Source of the DNA: JACPUX01 sp964517465
GTDB taxonomy: Bacteria > Pseudomonadota > Gammaproteobacteria > Burkholderiales > Casimicrobiaceae
Direction of reading: 5' to 3'
DNA: 64,000 bases
Assembly: GCA_964517465.1 (NCBI GenBank)
Contig: CAZFEK010000023.1
Span: 1 to 64,000, forward strand
Each line of letters opens with the position of its first letter. Position 1 is the first letter of the stretch. The notes below the pieces were generated by a model. It did not search any database, was not told the origin of the DNA, and worked only from the letters and a program-made list of their open reading frames with translations. The translations under genes and the position numbers were made by a program. This document shows positions 50,812 through 59,642 of this stretch, in pieces.

Positions 50812-53800
50812 TCAGTTGAGCTCAATCCAGCGCGGATAACGCGAGGATTCGGACACCATGCAGCGGGGCAAGCCGCCGGAACTGACTTGGATGTAGCCTG
50901 CAGGGCACTTCAATTCCTGGCAAATGCCACCAACCACGGTGAGGCCCATGACGCAGGGCGGAGTTGGTGCGGCGCAGGGCGCAGCTCCGAGTCCGCCGCA
51001 GCCGCCGACCCCGGGCGCGGCTGCGCCCCTGGTTGCCGTGGTAACCAGCATGGTAGTCGGCGATTTGAGCGACTGACCGGCCAGTTTGACTCCCGACTGA
51101 GCGTTGCCCCCCAGGAGGTCGACCGCATCGATCTTGCCGTCGTTGTTGGTGTCGAACAAAGGCAAATTAGGCACGATGCCGCCGGTAAAGGCGTTGAAGG
51201 TCATCAAATAACCTGCCCCAGCCCCGGTACACGCATTGGCGCCAGGCGCATAGGTGTTGAACAAGGCCAAGTCGAAATTGAGGGCGGCGGCAGCAACGAC
51301 CCGCTCCCCAGACGGGCCACCGGATAGTGTGCTGTCCATATCGAAATACCATCCCCGTTTAGTGACCCAGTCGACATCGTTGTTGGTGAGTATACGATAG
51401 GGCTCATTCATGTCTTTGCTGCTTGCTCCGGCAAAAGTCTGCTGCACGAGCATGCTGCGTCCGCTGATCGCCTGCCCGATGTCGCGAAGGCCATAGATGG
51501 TTTGCAGACTCTTCTCACTGCGGTCATTGCTTTCGAAGAACTTCCCCGTACCAACAACGACCATGACGCCGCCGCCGGGGTGTTTGCGCAGCGTCGGGGC
51601 GGCGGTGATGGGCTGGCGCTTGGAGCCGGGATCCTTGGCAACGAAGAACAACTCTGGTGCTTTCCAGAGACCCGTTGTCGGATCGAGCATGAATCTCCAG
51701 AGGTTGCCTTGGTAATCGCCGGCGTAAGCGCCGACGATCGACCCTGGCGCGAACTCCAACCCCGCGGGGCTGGAAAGTCCGTTGTACTGGCCCACGGCGC
51801 ATGCGCCGACGCCGGTGTCGAGCCTGCTCAAGGAGCGGCTGTTGAGGCTATAGATCAGCAATTGGGCCTTGCAGGAATTGCCGGTATAGGGTGCGGTATT
51901 GTCACCATAGCCATTGGCCATGAGCACGATCCATTCGCCGGTGATGGTCCGTCCGACTACCGGTGTGGTCAGGGAAAAACCCAACTCTTTCAGATTGGGG
52001 TCGCCACTGTCGAATTTGAGGTCAAAAAAGACATTGCTGGCCGAAAAACCGCCGCCCGTCACCACGCTGGTCACATCCAGGCCGAACCAACCCCGCCCGC
52101 CACCACCCAAAGCACCAACCAGTATGGTTTTCCAAGAGCTGCCGACGTAAAAGTCTCGCAAAGTCAGCGTGCCATCGACGAAGTATTCGTGTACGTAATC
52201 GTCCTGCGCAAGATTGCGCAAGCGGAGCAAGACGGCTGAGGGTATGTAGGCAAAGATCTCTCGGCCGGTGAGGCCATCGAAGGCGTGCAACATGCCATCG
52301 TTGGCGGCGGCAAAAACCACTGGCTTCTTGGACGAAACGTAAGCGGCGTAGCTGTCCCGGGCGGCGGTGTAATCGGTAGCTCCGGCGTTGCCTATGAATC
52401 GATAACCATCGTCGTCCCGGCCGGAAACCAAGACATCCGAGCCCACGATATCACCGAGCAGTTGTGTCCTCTTGCGCAAGGTGATAGAGCCGCTCACGGT
52501 CTCTTCGTAAGTGCGTTGACCGCGCAGCCAATCGAATACCTTGACGTCTGAGGTGCCGAGTTTAGAACTGCCATAGAGGGAGAAGAAGGAAGAATCAAAC
52601 GCCGTTCCCGAGCCATTCACGTAAGTGAAAATATTTCGGCCAGTTTCGTTGGTAAAGGTTGTATCGCTTGTCCAGATGGCGCTGCTTCGAGTTCCGTCTT
52701 CGTTCACCTTATACGCGGTAAGCGTCGAGTACCACTCTTTAGGGACAAATTTGGAATCGACGCTTACGGTATCGCTACTGACTCGGGTCGTACTCGACCC
52801 GATTTGCCCGAGCGAGGTCTCGGTGTTCTTCACGCGATTGAGAATCGTCTTGAATGCTCGCTGTATCGATTGCGGGCTATCGGCGTTGAAGAACATACCA
52901 CGACTATTGACCGCGGCATGCCAGAGGTCGGCCACGTTGCCTTGGCGATCAGAGCCCGTCAGTGGCCACGCTTTGCCGCCCATGGTGGGGCCGGCCTTTA
53001 AAAGGGGGTAGTCGCCATCCCACATATTGGTTCCCCAGTTCGGCAAATAACCGCTGCCATCGCCTGCCGTTAGCCCGTTTAATGACCCGCCGAGGCCCAG
53101 GCCGATGGTGAAAGTCACCATATGCTGCCAGGTCGCAGGATCGTTCTTGGCGTCCCAATAGTCGGTCGAACTAGGCACGTACCAGGGAATCATGTCGTTG
53201 GCAACCGTAGGCTGCAAGTCGGTAGCCCAATAATAGAACGCGAGGTCAGCAAGGCTATTGGAGTTGGCATCCTGGTAGGGTGGGGCGGGCTTGTAATCCG
53301 TGCCATCAGGGAAGGTCATGCCCGAGCCATCGGCGTTGCCGCGCGATATGAAGCCCGATTCGGACCCCGTATTCCAAATACCGTCCGTCATCAGCACGCT
53401 GAAATTGGCTCGGCAGGTGCTGATGGGGTTCTCGGAAGTTCCGGGATCGAAAGCGCGCGGACTGTTGACGCCGGTCGACTTATAAAATTCGCCCGCTCGC
53501 TGCAGCGCGGTGCGCAGCGGCGTGGAACCACTGGCCGGCAGGCGCGACATCCAGTTATAGAAAGCCGAGCGATGGGTAGTGTTTGACAGCGGTCGGAGGT
53601 AGTTCTGGCGATTGACCGAGTCCCAACCTTTGCAGTCGGTCCGATTGAAACCGCTGCCGCACCAGGAGGTGGATAGCGACTGGAAGCTCAGGCGGTAATC
53701 CGGATTGAGATCATAAAACGCGATATTGGCGGCGCTTGCGGTCAGCAGATTACGGTTTCGGTAAAAGGAATACCAGTTTGCAAAATTCTGCTGATGCGCC

Positions 53801-54546
53801 GAACTTACCGCAACCTTGACATAACATTCGTCGCGGAAGCGCTGCACTGCAACGTCGACTCCCGCGCACGTCGCGTTTGGGGCAACCGTATTGCGCACGA
53901 AGGTGTCTGGGTCTGTCCCGGGGGCCGGAACGGTGTTGCTGGGACCAAGATCGCCGAAAAAAGCGTAGTAATAGGCGGTTTCGACAGGTGAGAAGCGCAG
54001 GTAGGCCAGCCGGTTGGATGCGGGGGTGATCGAATTGTAGGCTGGGCTGTAGGTCATCATCGGTTGGTAGTTGGTCGAGAGATTGACCTTGACTCCCCCC
54101 GGATTGAACCCATTGATCGGTGCGTTGGTGAAGGTTGAACTGAGTTTGGCGCCGGTTAGATTCGGGTTATAGGGCGGGTCATAGACGACAAACGGGTTGT
54201 AGGCCAGCGGGTTGAAACCGGCTGCCAGCACGCGTTTGCAAGTAAAACTATTCCAGTCTGCCCCGCCCGTACCGACCCCCCAATTTGAGGGGCAGGTGTT
54301 GTTGTAGGTCGTGCCATCGATCGTCACCGTCGGATTATCGGGCACGAAGGCCCAGGTCATACTGCCGGAGTCATCCAGGGTGAGCAGGATATTGGGGTCG
54401 GCTTGTGCCATCACGGCAATCGGGGTCGATGGAAGACTGGGCCACGCGGTGGCGGACTGAGCCAGGTGGGAAGCAAACAACGCTGGTAGGCCGAGCAGCG
54501 CGACAAGCGTCGTGGTTGGCAGAGACAGCTTCGCGTATAGGGTCAT
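50812..54546 (-). CDS. pilY1: Type IV pilus tip protein PilY1
   Basis: 1244 residues. Signal peptide about 1-34; von Willebrand A-like region with a MIDAS motif Asp58-x-Ser60-x-Ser62 (LDDSGSM); C-terminal beta-propeller (VFAAANDGMLHAFDGLTGREIFAY marks its start); an EF-hand-like calcium loop Asp1132-Asn1134-Asp1136-Asp1140-Asp1143. After it comes a tail with six cysteines (1183, 1191, 1198, 1209, 1214, 1229). PilY1 sits at the pilus tip and opposes retraction when calcium is bound; in Pseudomonas it signals surface contact. Three 60-base lines at 52621-52800 count 89 G+C of 180, well below the ribosomal genes. Confidence 0.93.
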   Translation of the reverse strand: MTLYAKLSLPTTTLVALLGLPALFASHLAQSATAWPSLPSTPIAVMAQADPNILLTLDDSGSMTWAFVPDNPTVTIDGTTYNNTCPSNWGVGTGGADWNSFTCKRVLAAGFNPLAYNPFVVYDPPYNPNLTGAKLSSTFTNAPINGFNPGGVKVNLSTNYQPMMTYSPAYNSITPASNRLAYLRFSPVETAYYYAFFGDLGPSNTVPAPGTDPDTFVRNTVAPNATCAGVDVAVQRFRDECYVKVAVSSAHQQNFANWYSFYRNRNLLTASAANIAFYDLNPDYRLSFQSLSTSWCGSGFNRTDCKGWDSVNRQNYLRPLSNTTHRSAFYNWMSRLPASGSTPLRTALQRAGEFYKSTGVNSPRAFDPGTSENPISTCRANFSVLMTDGIWNTGSESGFISRGNADGSGMTFPDGTDYKPAPPYQDANSNSLADLAFYYWATDLQPTVANDMIPWYVPSSTDYWDAKNDPATWQHMVTFTIGLGLGGSLNGLTAGDGSGYLPNWGTNMWDGDYPLLKAGPTMGGKAWPLTGSDRQGNVADLWHAAVNSRGMFFNADSPQSIQRAFKTILNRVKNTETSLGQIGSSTTRVSSDTVSVDSKFVPKEWYSTLTAYKVNEDGTRSSAIWTSDTTFTNETGRNIFTYVNGSGTAFDSSFFSLYGSSKLGTSDVKVFDWLRGQRTYEETVSGSITLRKRTQLLGDIVGSDVLVSGRDDDGYRFIGNAGATDYTAARDSYAAYVSSKKPVVFAAANDGMLHAFDGLTGREIFAYIPSAVLLRLRNLAQDDYVHEYFVDGTLTLRDFYVGSSWKTILVGALGGGGRGWFGLDVTSVVTGGGFSASNVFFDLKFDSGDPNLKELGFSLTTPVVGRTITGEWIVLMANGYGDNTAPYTGNSCKAQLLIYSLNSRSLSRLDTGVGACAVGQYNGLSSPAGLEFAPGSIVGAYAGDYQGNLWRFMLDPTTGLWKAPELFFVAKDPGSKRQPITAAPTLRKHPGGGVMVVVGTGKFFESNDRSEKSLQTIYGLRDIGQAISGRSMLVQQTFAGASSKDMNEPYRILTNNDVDWVTKRGWYFDMDSTLSGGPSGERVVAAAALNFDLALFNTYAPGANACTGAGAGYLMTFNAFTGGIVPNLPLFDTNNDGKIDAVDLLGGNAQSGVKLAGQSLKSPTTMLVTTATRGAAAPGVGGCGGLGAAPCAAPTPPCVMGLTVVGGICQELKCPAGYIQVSSGGLPRCMVSESSRYPRWIELN

Positions 54547-54613
54547 GATGCGACCTCGATCAGGGAATTGGAATCGGTATGAAGGCAGAGAAAACTCGCC
54601 GCTAAGCTTTGCT

Positions 54614-55147
54614 TCATTTGCTGGGAAGCAGCACGATCGCCATGCTGTAATGCTCGGTGCTCACTCGCCCCCCGGTGGCACGCACAGTCAGGCGCAGCGC
54701 ATCCTCTTTTCTTCCCGTCTGAACGGTCTCTGTGGGAAGCATCTCTACCGTGTAGGTTGGATTGCCCAGAACATTCCTGAGTTTGGCGCCTTCGGTCTTG
54801 CCGTCGCCGAGTTTTTTTACTGCGCCGGCCAGCCAATCAAAATTCATCCTTCGCCAAGTGTCTATGGTCCAGCCGTCGTTGGCGGAGAAGATTGGCGCCT
54901 CAAGCACGGTAATCGGCTCAAAATCCGGGGCATAGACGTAGCGATGGGCATCCACCATCGCGGCATCTCCCGCCGCTCGGGCGATCGTTCGGTCGTAGGT
55001 GGCGCCTGCCAACTGTTCCTGAATGCGGGAGGTGCGTAAGGCGGTAGTGCCGATCATGGTGGTGACCACGAGCAACACCAGCACGAGCGCCAGGGCGATG
55101 CCTTCTTGGCGCCGATGTTTGAAATTGTGTGTTCTCAGTGTTCTCAC
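54614..55147 (-). CDS. pilX: Type IV minor pilin PilX
   Basis: 177 residues from GTG 55147, preceded by GGAG. The prepilin site is QEG before IALALVLVLLVVTTMIGTTALRTSRIQEQLAG; it lacks the usual Glu5, like GspK of type II secretion and as expected for the tip-proximal subunit. Acts with PilV, PilW and PilY1 in pilus priming. 67 bases upstream of pilY1, 15 downstream of pilW. Confidence 0.88.
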   Translation of the reverse strand: MRTLRTHNFKHRRQEGIALALVLVLLVVTTMIGTTALRTSRIQEQLAGATYDRTIARAAGDAAMVDAHRYVYAPDFEPITVLEAPIFSANDGWTIDTWRRMNFDWLAGAVKKLGDGKTEGAKLRNVLGNPTYTVEMLPTETVQTGRKEDALRLTVRATGGRVSTEHYSMAIVLLPSK

Positions 55148-55162
55148 AATCCAATCTCCGGG

Positions 55163-56332
55163 TCAGTTCATGATGGGCACGCGAGTGCGCAATGCCGCGT
55201 TGATAACGTAAACCTGCCTGAGGTACTGGTCCGAGGCGAGCGTGTTTTCGACGAACACCATGCGCGCGCTATCCCAGGCGAAATTTTTGTGCGCCGTGCC
55301 GGCGCCGCCCGATTCATCGCTACGCAGGACGAGATGAACGGTGACGCTGACCACATTGCCCCACAGGCTGAGGCTCGACACCTGGGCGCCGGACATCCAA
55401 GCCGTCGCGGCGTTGAGGTGACCGGGGGCCGCTCCCGCATCCACGCCGAAGACCACACGCATCTGCTCGACGTTGGGGATCATGGGCTGGATACCCCCGC
55501 CATTGGAAGAATCCCATCGATAAAGACTGGTGGTGCCGCTACCATCGGTGCCGACAAAAAAGGTGGGCATTTCCAGCCACATCACGATCGATCCGGATTT
55601 GTAGACATTGCCGGACATCAGCGGGTCCATGGTCGGCACATCGGCGGGCATGAGGTTGTTTCCGCCGCCGATGAAGTGCATTAAGGTATTCGTATCCCCG
55701 GCGTTGTCCACGCGAAAGATGGTCATGGAATTGCAGTCTGCCACGGCCATGGGCTGGCCAGATGAAACGTTGATGTTACGATTCAAGGTGTAGGGCTGCT
55801 GGAAGTTGGTCATCTGCTGCATGCCGCCGAGATCCAGCGTGGCGACAGGCTGGCCATACATGACCGAAACATAGTCCGTGTTAAGCGCAGGCGTAACGCC
55901 GCTACCCCCGGGCAAAACCAGCGGGTTGGGACCGACGGTTACGTCTTGGCCCTGTACCGGGGACTGCGGTGTAATCGGGCGCAAGGGAAAGTTGCCGCCG
56001 CCTCCAGCTGGCATGGTTGCCGTAAGCATGAAGGGCACTGCATTGGGGGAACCGGGCACGCTGGAATCTTTAATTCGGTAGCAGCCAAAACTGCCGGCTT
56101 TGCGAATTTCGCGGGTGATGTCCTCGACCACGGCGCGGGCGCTTTCCTGCATGTGGGCGACATTGTCTTGCACCTGGAAGGAATGCCGCGAGGCAACGAA
56201 CACCGTGGCGGCGACGCCGACCAAGAACAAACCGATGGCGACGCCGACCAGCAACTCCACCATGGTGAAACCGCGGCAGCGCTCGGCGCCCTTTTGCATT
56301 AAATGACGAAGATTGCGAGTTGTGGTCTTCAT
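55163..56332 (-). CDS. pilW: Type IV minor pilin PilW
   Basis: 389 residues from the ATG at 56332 (MKTTTRNLRHLMQKGAERCRG); 11 codons further upstream are not conserved. Prepilin site CRG before FTMVELLVGVAIGLFLVGVAATVFVASR, with Glu5. The long C-terminal globular region is typical for PilW, which bridges other minor pilins. 29 bases after pilV. Confidence 0.9.
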   Translation of the reverse strand: MKTTTRNLRHLMQKGAERCRGFTMVELLVGVAIGLFLVGVAATVFVASRHSFQVQDNVAHMQESARAVVEDITREIRKAGSFGCYRIKDSSVPGSPNAVPFMLTATMPAGGGGNFPLRPITPQSPVQGQDVTVGPNPLVLPGGSGVTPALNTDYVSVMYGQPVATLDLGGMQQMTNFQQPYTLNRNINVSSGQPMAVADCNSMTIFRVDNAGDTNTLMHFIGGGNNLMPADVPTMDPLMSGNVYKSGSIVMWLEMPTFFVGTDGSGTTSLYRWDSSNGGGIQPMIPNVEQMRVVFGVDAGAAPGHLNAATAWMSGAQVSSLSLWGNVVSVTVHLVLRSDESGGAGTAHKNFAWDSARMVFVENTLASDQYLRQVYVINAALRTRVPIMN

Positions 56333-56361
56333 TCGAATAGCTCCGTACACCGCAGTTCCAG

Positions 56362-56844
56362 TCAAAGAACGGTCTCTATGGTAAATTCAGCGGTGCTGCC
56401 ACCACCGCTTGCGGCATTGTCGATGCCCCGCTGGTCGTTCCACTGCACAGTCACCAGCAGCCTTTGAGTAAAGGTGTTGTAGGTCACTCCACCGGCTCCG
56501 GCAGGCAGGGCACAGGCAATGCGAATGCGCCAGTTCTCTATAGGAAGCGCGGTTGCCGGCGTGACGCAGGTCTGGGCGGCAATACTGCCGATCAGCCCGG
56601 CATTGCCGGCAATCACCCCGGCCCGATTGGTGCGAGCTTCTTCGATCATTTGCGCCGCGAACCAGGCGGCCTGGCTCCGATAAACCGCGCTACTGCTGGC
56701 GCGCAAACCCACGCCCTGCAGTGCGGCCACGCCCAGCAAGCCTATGGAAAGAACCACGATGGAAACCAGCGCTTCGATCATGCTGAAGCCGCGGTTTCGT
56801 GCCTTTGTGGACGTAAATTGTGCAGTAGATCGATTCATTTTCAT
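56362..56844 (-). CDS. pilV: Type IV minor pilin PilV
   Basis: 160 residues from ATG 56844 (MKMNRSTAQFTST); GTG 56850 and ATG 56838 are alternatives, and the GTG would overlap the last base of the fimU stop. Prepilin site NRG before FSMIEALVSIVVLSIGLLGVAALQ, with Glu5. The C-terminus VTVQWNDQRG is the typical PilV/GspI strand. Confidence 0.89.
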   Translation of the reverse strand: MKMNRSTAQFTSTKARNRGFSMIEALVSIVVLSIGLLGVAALQGVGLRASSSAVYRSQAAWFAAQMIEEARTNRAGVIAGNAGLIGSIAAQTCVTPATALPIENWRIRIACALPAGAGGVTYNTFTQRLLVTVQWNDQRGIDNAASGGGSTAEFTIETVL

Positions 56845-56849
56845 TTCCA

Positions 56850-57437
56850 CTAATTGCGCAAAATTTGCACCCGACCCAAATGGTCGACCAATAACTCACG
56901 ACAGGCGCCGCCGCTGATGCATACGCGCACTCGGCTGGGGTCGGATGGCTTCATGTTGCTGCCGTCGGAATTGCGGGGGCGTCCGGTGTCGTCGAAGGTG
57001 AAGTAGGGGCGCGGCGTCTTACCGTCCGAAGTCACGCTGGGCCAGGTGACAAAACCCCAGCCCGTTGCGTCGCGCTTGGTGAGAACTTCCGAAGTGACGA
57101 TCGAGGTGCCAGCACCGACCACTTCGCCGGCACCGAACACCGTCTTGTTCAGGGGGTTGACGAAGATCTGATAGCCAGAGCTCCAATCGACGCCGTCCAA
57201 GGGGGTTACGCTGACGAAGGTGCCTCGCCGAATCGCTTCTTGGCGGGCCTTGGCGACGGCGGCATGTAACTCGCCAGCGGCTGAACTCAGGCTGCCGCGC
57301 CGCAACAGTTCTTGCATTCCTGGCACTGCCAGGCCCGCCAACAATGCCAGGATGACCACGGTGACCATCATTTCGATGACCGTGAAGCCGCGCGATGCCT
57401 TTGTCCTTCGTGAGGCTGCCTGCAATGTCGTTGTCAT
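56850..57437 (-). CDS. fimU: Type IV minor pilin, FimU/GspH type
   Basis: 195 residues. Prepilin site SRG before FTVIEMMVTVVILALLAGLAVPGMQELLRR with Glu5; then the GspH/FimT domain (ELHAAVAKARQEAIRRGTFVSV, FTFDDTGRPRN). Named fimU because it precedes pilVWXY1E in the Pseudomonas order; fimT lies just upstream. It begins the main minor-pilin transcript, with a 140-base upstream gap. Confidence 0.88.
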   Translation of the reverse strand: MTTTLQAASRRTKASRGFTVIEMMVTVVILALLAGLAVPGMQELLRRGSLSSAAGELHAAVAKARQEAIRRGTFVSVTPLDGVDWSSGYQIFVNPLNKTVFGAGEVVGAGTSIVTSEVLTKRDATGWGFVTWPSVTSDGKTPRPYFTFDDTGRPRNSDGSNMKPSDPSRVRVCISGGACRELLVDHLGRVQILRN

Positions 57438-57516
57438 GATACGCCCCGTGGTTCCCCACTTCCGCTGATGTCAGCCGAACCTTAGGCTATGCCCCGGCTG
57501 GGGGCAAGCAGGCTCT

Positions 57517-57525
57517 GACGGACGG
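57517..57525 (-). promoter_or_regulatory. Candidate AlgR-like site upstream of fimU
   Basis: On the minus strand the bases read CCGTCCGTC, 8 of 9 matches to the Pseudomonas AlgR core CCGTTCGTC, 80-88 bases upstream of the fimU start. In P. aeruginosa AlgR activates the fimU-pilVWXY1Y2E operon. A chance match remains possible: I expect roughly a dozen such 8-of-9 hits in 64 kb at random, and one exact core lies inside rpsS. Confidence 0.35.
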
Positions 57526-57577
57526 CGAGGGGGGCGGAATCAGCGGCGCAGCCGTTTTGGGGCGCGAGGGCGGGCGG

Positions 57578-58165
57578 TCAGCCGCGGCAGTTGAGCGGTT
57601 CGCTGCGCAGGCGACCGAGCCGGCTGGCGACCAGACGTTTGCCTAGGCTGGGGTCGGCTTTGGAGCAGAAACGGAAGGAGCCGCCGACGAAGTTGCGATC
57701 TGGCCAGCCTTCGCCGTCGTAGGTGAGGCTGGTGCCCCGCGGCGCCGTGAAGGTCAGGGTCGCATCTTTGGCGAAGCCGCGGTGAACCTGGAGGATTTCC
57801 CCCATTACGGGGTCGCGACTGCGCGTCTGGGCGCTGCGATCGACGAAGACGATCCAGCCCTCGCTCCAGTCGCGGCCTCCGTCGGCGCAGCGGGGCTCTC
57901 CCTTGCCCGCGGCGCGGCGGCACAAACTTACCTGCGCCATGCGGCGCACCGCTTCGCCGCGGGCATAGGCGAGGGCGGCCTGCAGTTCGGAGTGAGCGCT
58001 GGCGATGCGCTGGCGATGGAGAAAGCGGCTCATCTCCGGGAGACCCACTCCGGCCAGGATCACCAAGACGGCTATGGTCGCGAGCAATTCCAGCAAAGTG
58101 ACGCCCGTTTGGGTGAAGCCTTTTTGGGTTTTCAAAAGCCGGCAGTTATGATACAAACTTGACAT
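57578..58165 (-). CDS. fimT: Type IV minor pilin, FimT/GspH type
   Basis: 195 residues from the ATG at 58165, preceded by GGAGG at good spacing; upstream codons are not conserved. Prepilin site QTG before VTLLELLATIAVLVILAGVGLPEMSRFL with Glu5, then a GspH/FimT-like domain (ELQAALAYARGEAVRRMAQVSLCR). It is a second paralogue of the fimU product; 140 bases separate them, so it may be transcribed separately. Confidence 0.87.
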   Translation of the reverse strand: MSSLYHNCRLLKTQKGFTQTGVTLLELLATIAVLVILAGVGLPEMSRFLHRQRIASAHSELQAALAYARGEAVRRMAQVSLCRRAAGKGEPRCADGGRDWSEGWIVFVDRSAQTRSRDPVMGEILQVHRGFAKDATLTFTAPRGTSLTYDGEGWPDRNFVGGSFRFCSKADPSLGKRLVASRLGRLRSEPLNCRG

Positions 58166-58248
58166 GGCAACCTCCACGTTCTGTGTCACGCAAATCTTTG
58201 CCGACATCCTAATTTGTTGAGGCAATGGAATAAATCCGCCGAAAGACA

Positions 58249-58273
58249 TAGGAAAAAAGGCCTAGGAAAAAAG
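58249..58273. repeat. Tandem TAGGAAAAAAG repeat in the fimT-gcdH gap
   Basis: TAGGAAAAAAG at 58249-58259 is repeated at 58263-58273 with GCC between (period 14), 84-108 bases upstream of fimT. A run of six A in each copy makes a phased A-tract; the palindrome CCTAGG lies at their join. The rest of the 296-base gap shows no gene. Confidence 0.5.
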
Positions 58274-58461
58274 TCATGGGGGTGGTCTGCAGGCCTCGCT
58301 CCGCTTTGATCTGAATCATTTGGAGCTGGCTCGGGAGTTGCCAGCGGGCTTGCCCTGGGCGACTATTTCTTTTCGTTCCCGTTGCCGCCGGATCGGCTTT
58401 CGGGGGAGGTTGCAAATCATTGAGCCGTCGCTCCAGTGGAGACGCCGGGAGAGGAATTGAA

Positions 58462-59637
58462 ATGGCTGAAAAAGTACGCTTCGTTTGGGAAGATCCGCTG
58501 CTCTTCGACTCGCAGTTGACCGACGAGGAGCGCATGGTGCGCGACACGGCGCACGCCTATGCGCAAGAGCGTCTCCTGCCGCGCGTGCGCGAGGCCTTCC
58601 GCAACGAGCACACCGATCCTGCGATTTTTCGCGAAATGGGTGAATTGGGCTTGCTGGGCATGACCATCGACGGTTATGGCTGCGCCGGCATGAATTACGT
58701 GTCCTACGGGCTGGTGGCTCGCGAAGTCGAAAGGGTCGATTCCGGCTACCGCTCGATGATGAGCGTGCAGTCCTCTCTGGTGATGCATCCCATCTATGCC
58801 TATGGGACCGAGGCGCAGCGCGAAAAGTACCTGCCCAAGCTGGCCACCGGCGAATTGATCGGCTGCTTTGGCCTTACCGAGCCCAACCACGGCTCCGACC
58901 CGGGGAGCATGGAAACGAGAGCTCGTAGCGCTCCCGGAGGCTACAAGCTTTCGGGCTCAAAAATGTGGATTACCAACTCGCCCATCGCCGACGTTTTTGT
59001 GGTCTGGGCGAAATGTGACGACAACGTCATTCGAGGCTTCATTCTCGAGAAGGGGATGAAAGGCCTGTCAGCCCCCAAAATCGAAGGCAAGTTCAGCCTG
59101 CGCGCCTCGGTGACGGGCGAAATCGTCATGGACGAGGTTTTTGTTCCTCAAGAAAACCTGCTGCCCAAGGTGGAAGGCCTCAAAGGACCCTTCGGCTGCC
59201 TCAACAACGCGCGCTACGGCATCGCCTGGGGCGTGCTCGGTGCGGCCGAGTTCTGTTGGCACGCGGCGCGGCAGTACACCCTCGATCGCAAGCAATTCGG
59301 CAAGCCCCTGGCCGCCAATCAGTTGATCCAGAAGAAGCTTGCGGACATGCAAACCGAGATCACCATTGCGCTGCAGTCCTGCCTGCGCATGGGCCGCATG
59401 AAAGACGAGGGCCAACTGGCCCCCGAAGTGGTGTCGATGATGAAGCGCAACTGCTGCGGCAAGTCGCTCGACATCGCGCGCACGGCGCGGGACATGCACG
59501 GAGGCAACGGTATTGCCGACGAATTTCACGTCATTCGCCATCTGGTGAATTTGGAAACGGTCAACACCTACGAGGGCACGCACGACATTCACGCCCTCAT
59601 CCTGGGGCGGGCACAGACCGGTATTGCCGCTTTTTGA
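58462..59637 (+). CDS. gcdH: Glutaryl-CoA dehydrogenase
   Basis: 391 residues from the ATG at 58462 (MAEKVRFVWEDPLLFDSQLTDEE), preceded by GAGAGGA. Acyl-CoA dehydrogenase fold: FAD-binding GCFGLTEPNHGSDPGSM, the catalytic base in TYEGTHDIHALILGRAQTG. GcdH oxidises and decarboxylates glutaryl-CoA to crotonyl-CoA in lysine, tryptophan or benzoate catabolism. Five bases before the next gene, with which it is co-transcribed. Other acyl-CoA substrates cannot be excluded. Confidence 0.93.
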   Translation: MAEKVRFVWEDPLLFDSQLTDEERMVRDTAHAYAQERLLPRVREAFRNEHTDPAIFREMGELGLLGMTIDGYGCAGMNYVSYGLVAREVERVDSGYRSMMSVQSSLVMHPIYAYGTEAQREKYLPKLATGELIGCFGLTEPNHGSDPGSMETRARSAPGGYKLSGSKMWITNSPIADVFVVWAKCDDNVIRGFILEKGMKGLSAPKIEGKFSLRASVTGEIVMDEVFVPQENLLPKVEGLKGPFGCLNNARYGIAWGVLGAAEFCWHAARQYTLDRKQFGKPLAANQLIQKKLADMQTEITIALQSCLRMGRMKDEGQLAPEVVSMMKRNCCGKSLDIARTARDMHGGNGIADEFHVIRHLVNLETVNTYEGTHDIHALILGRAQTGIAAF

Positions 59638-59642
59638 GCCGC

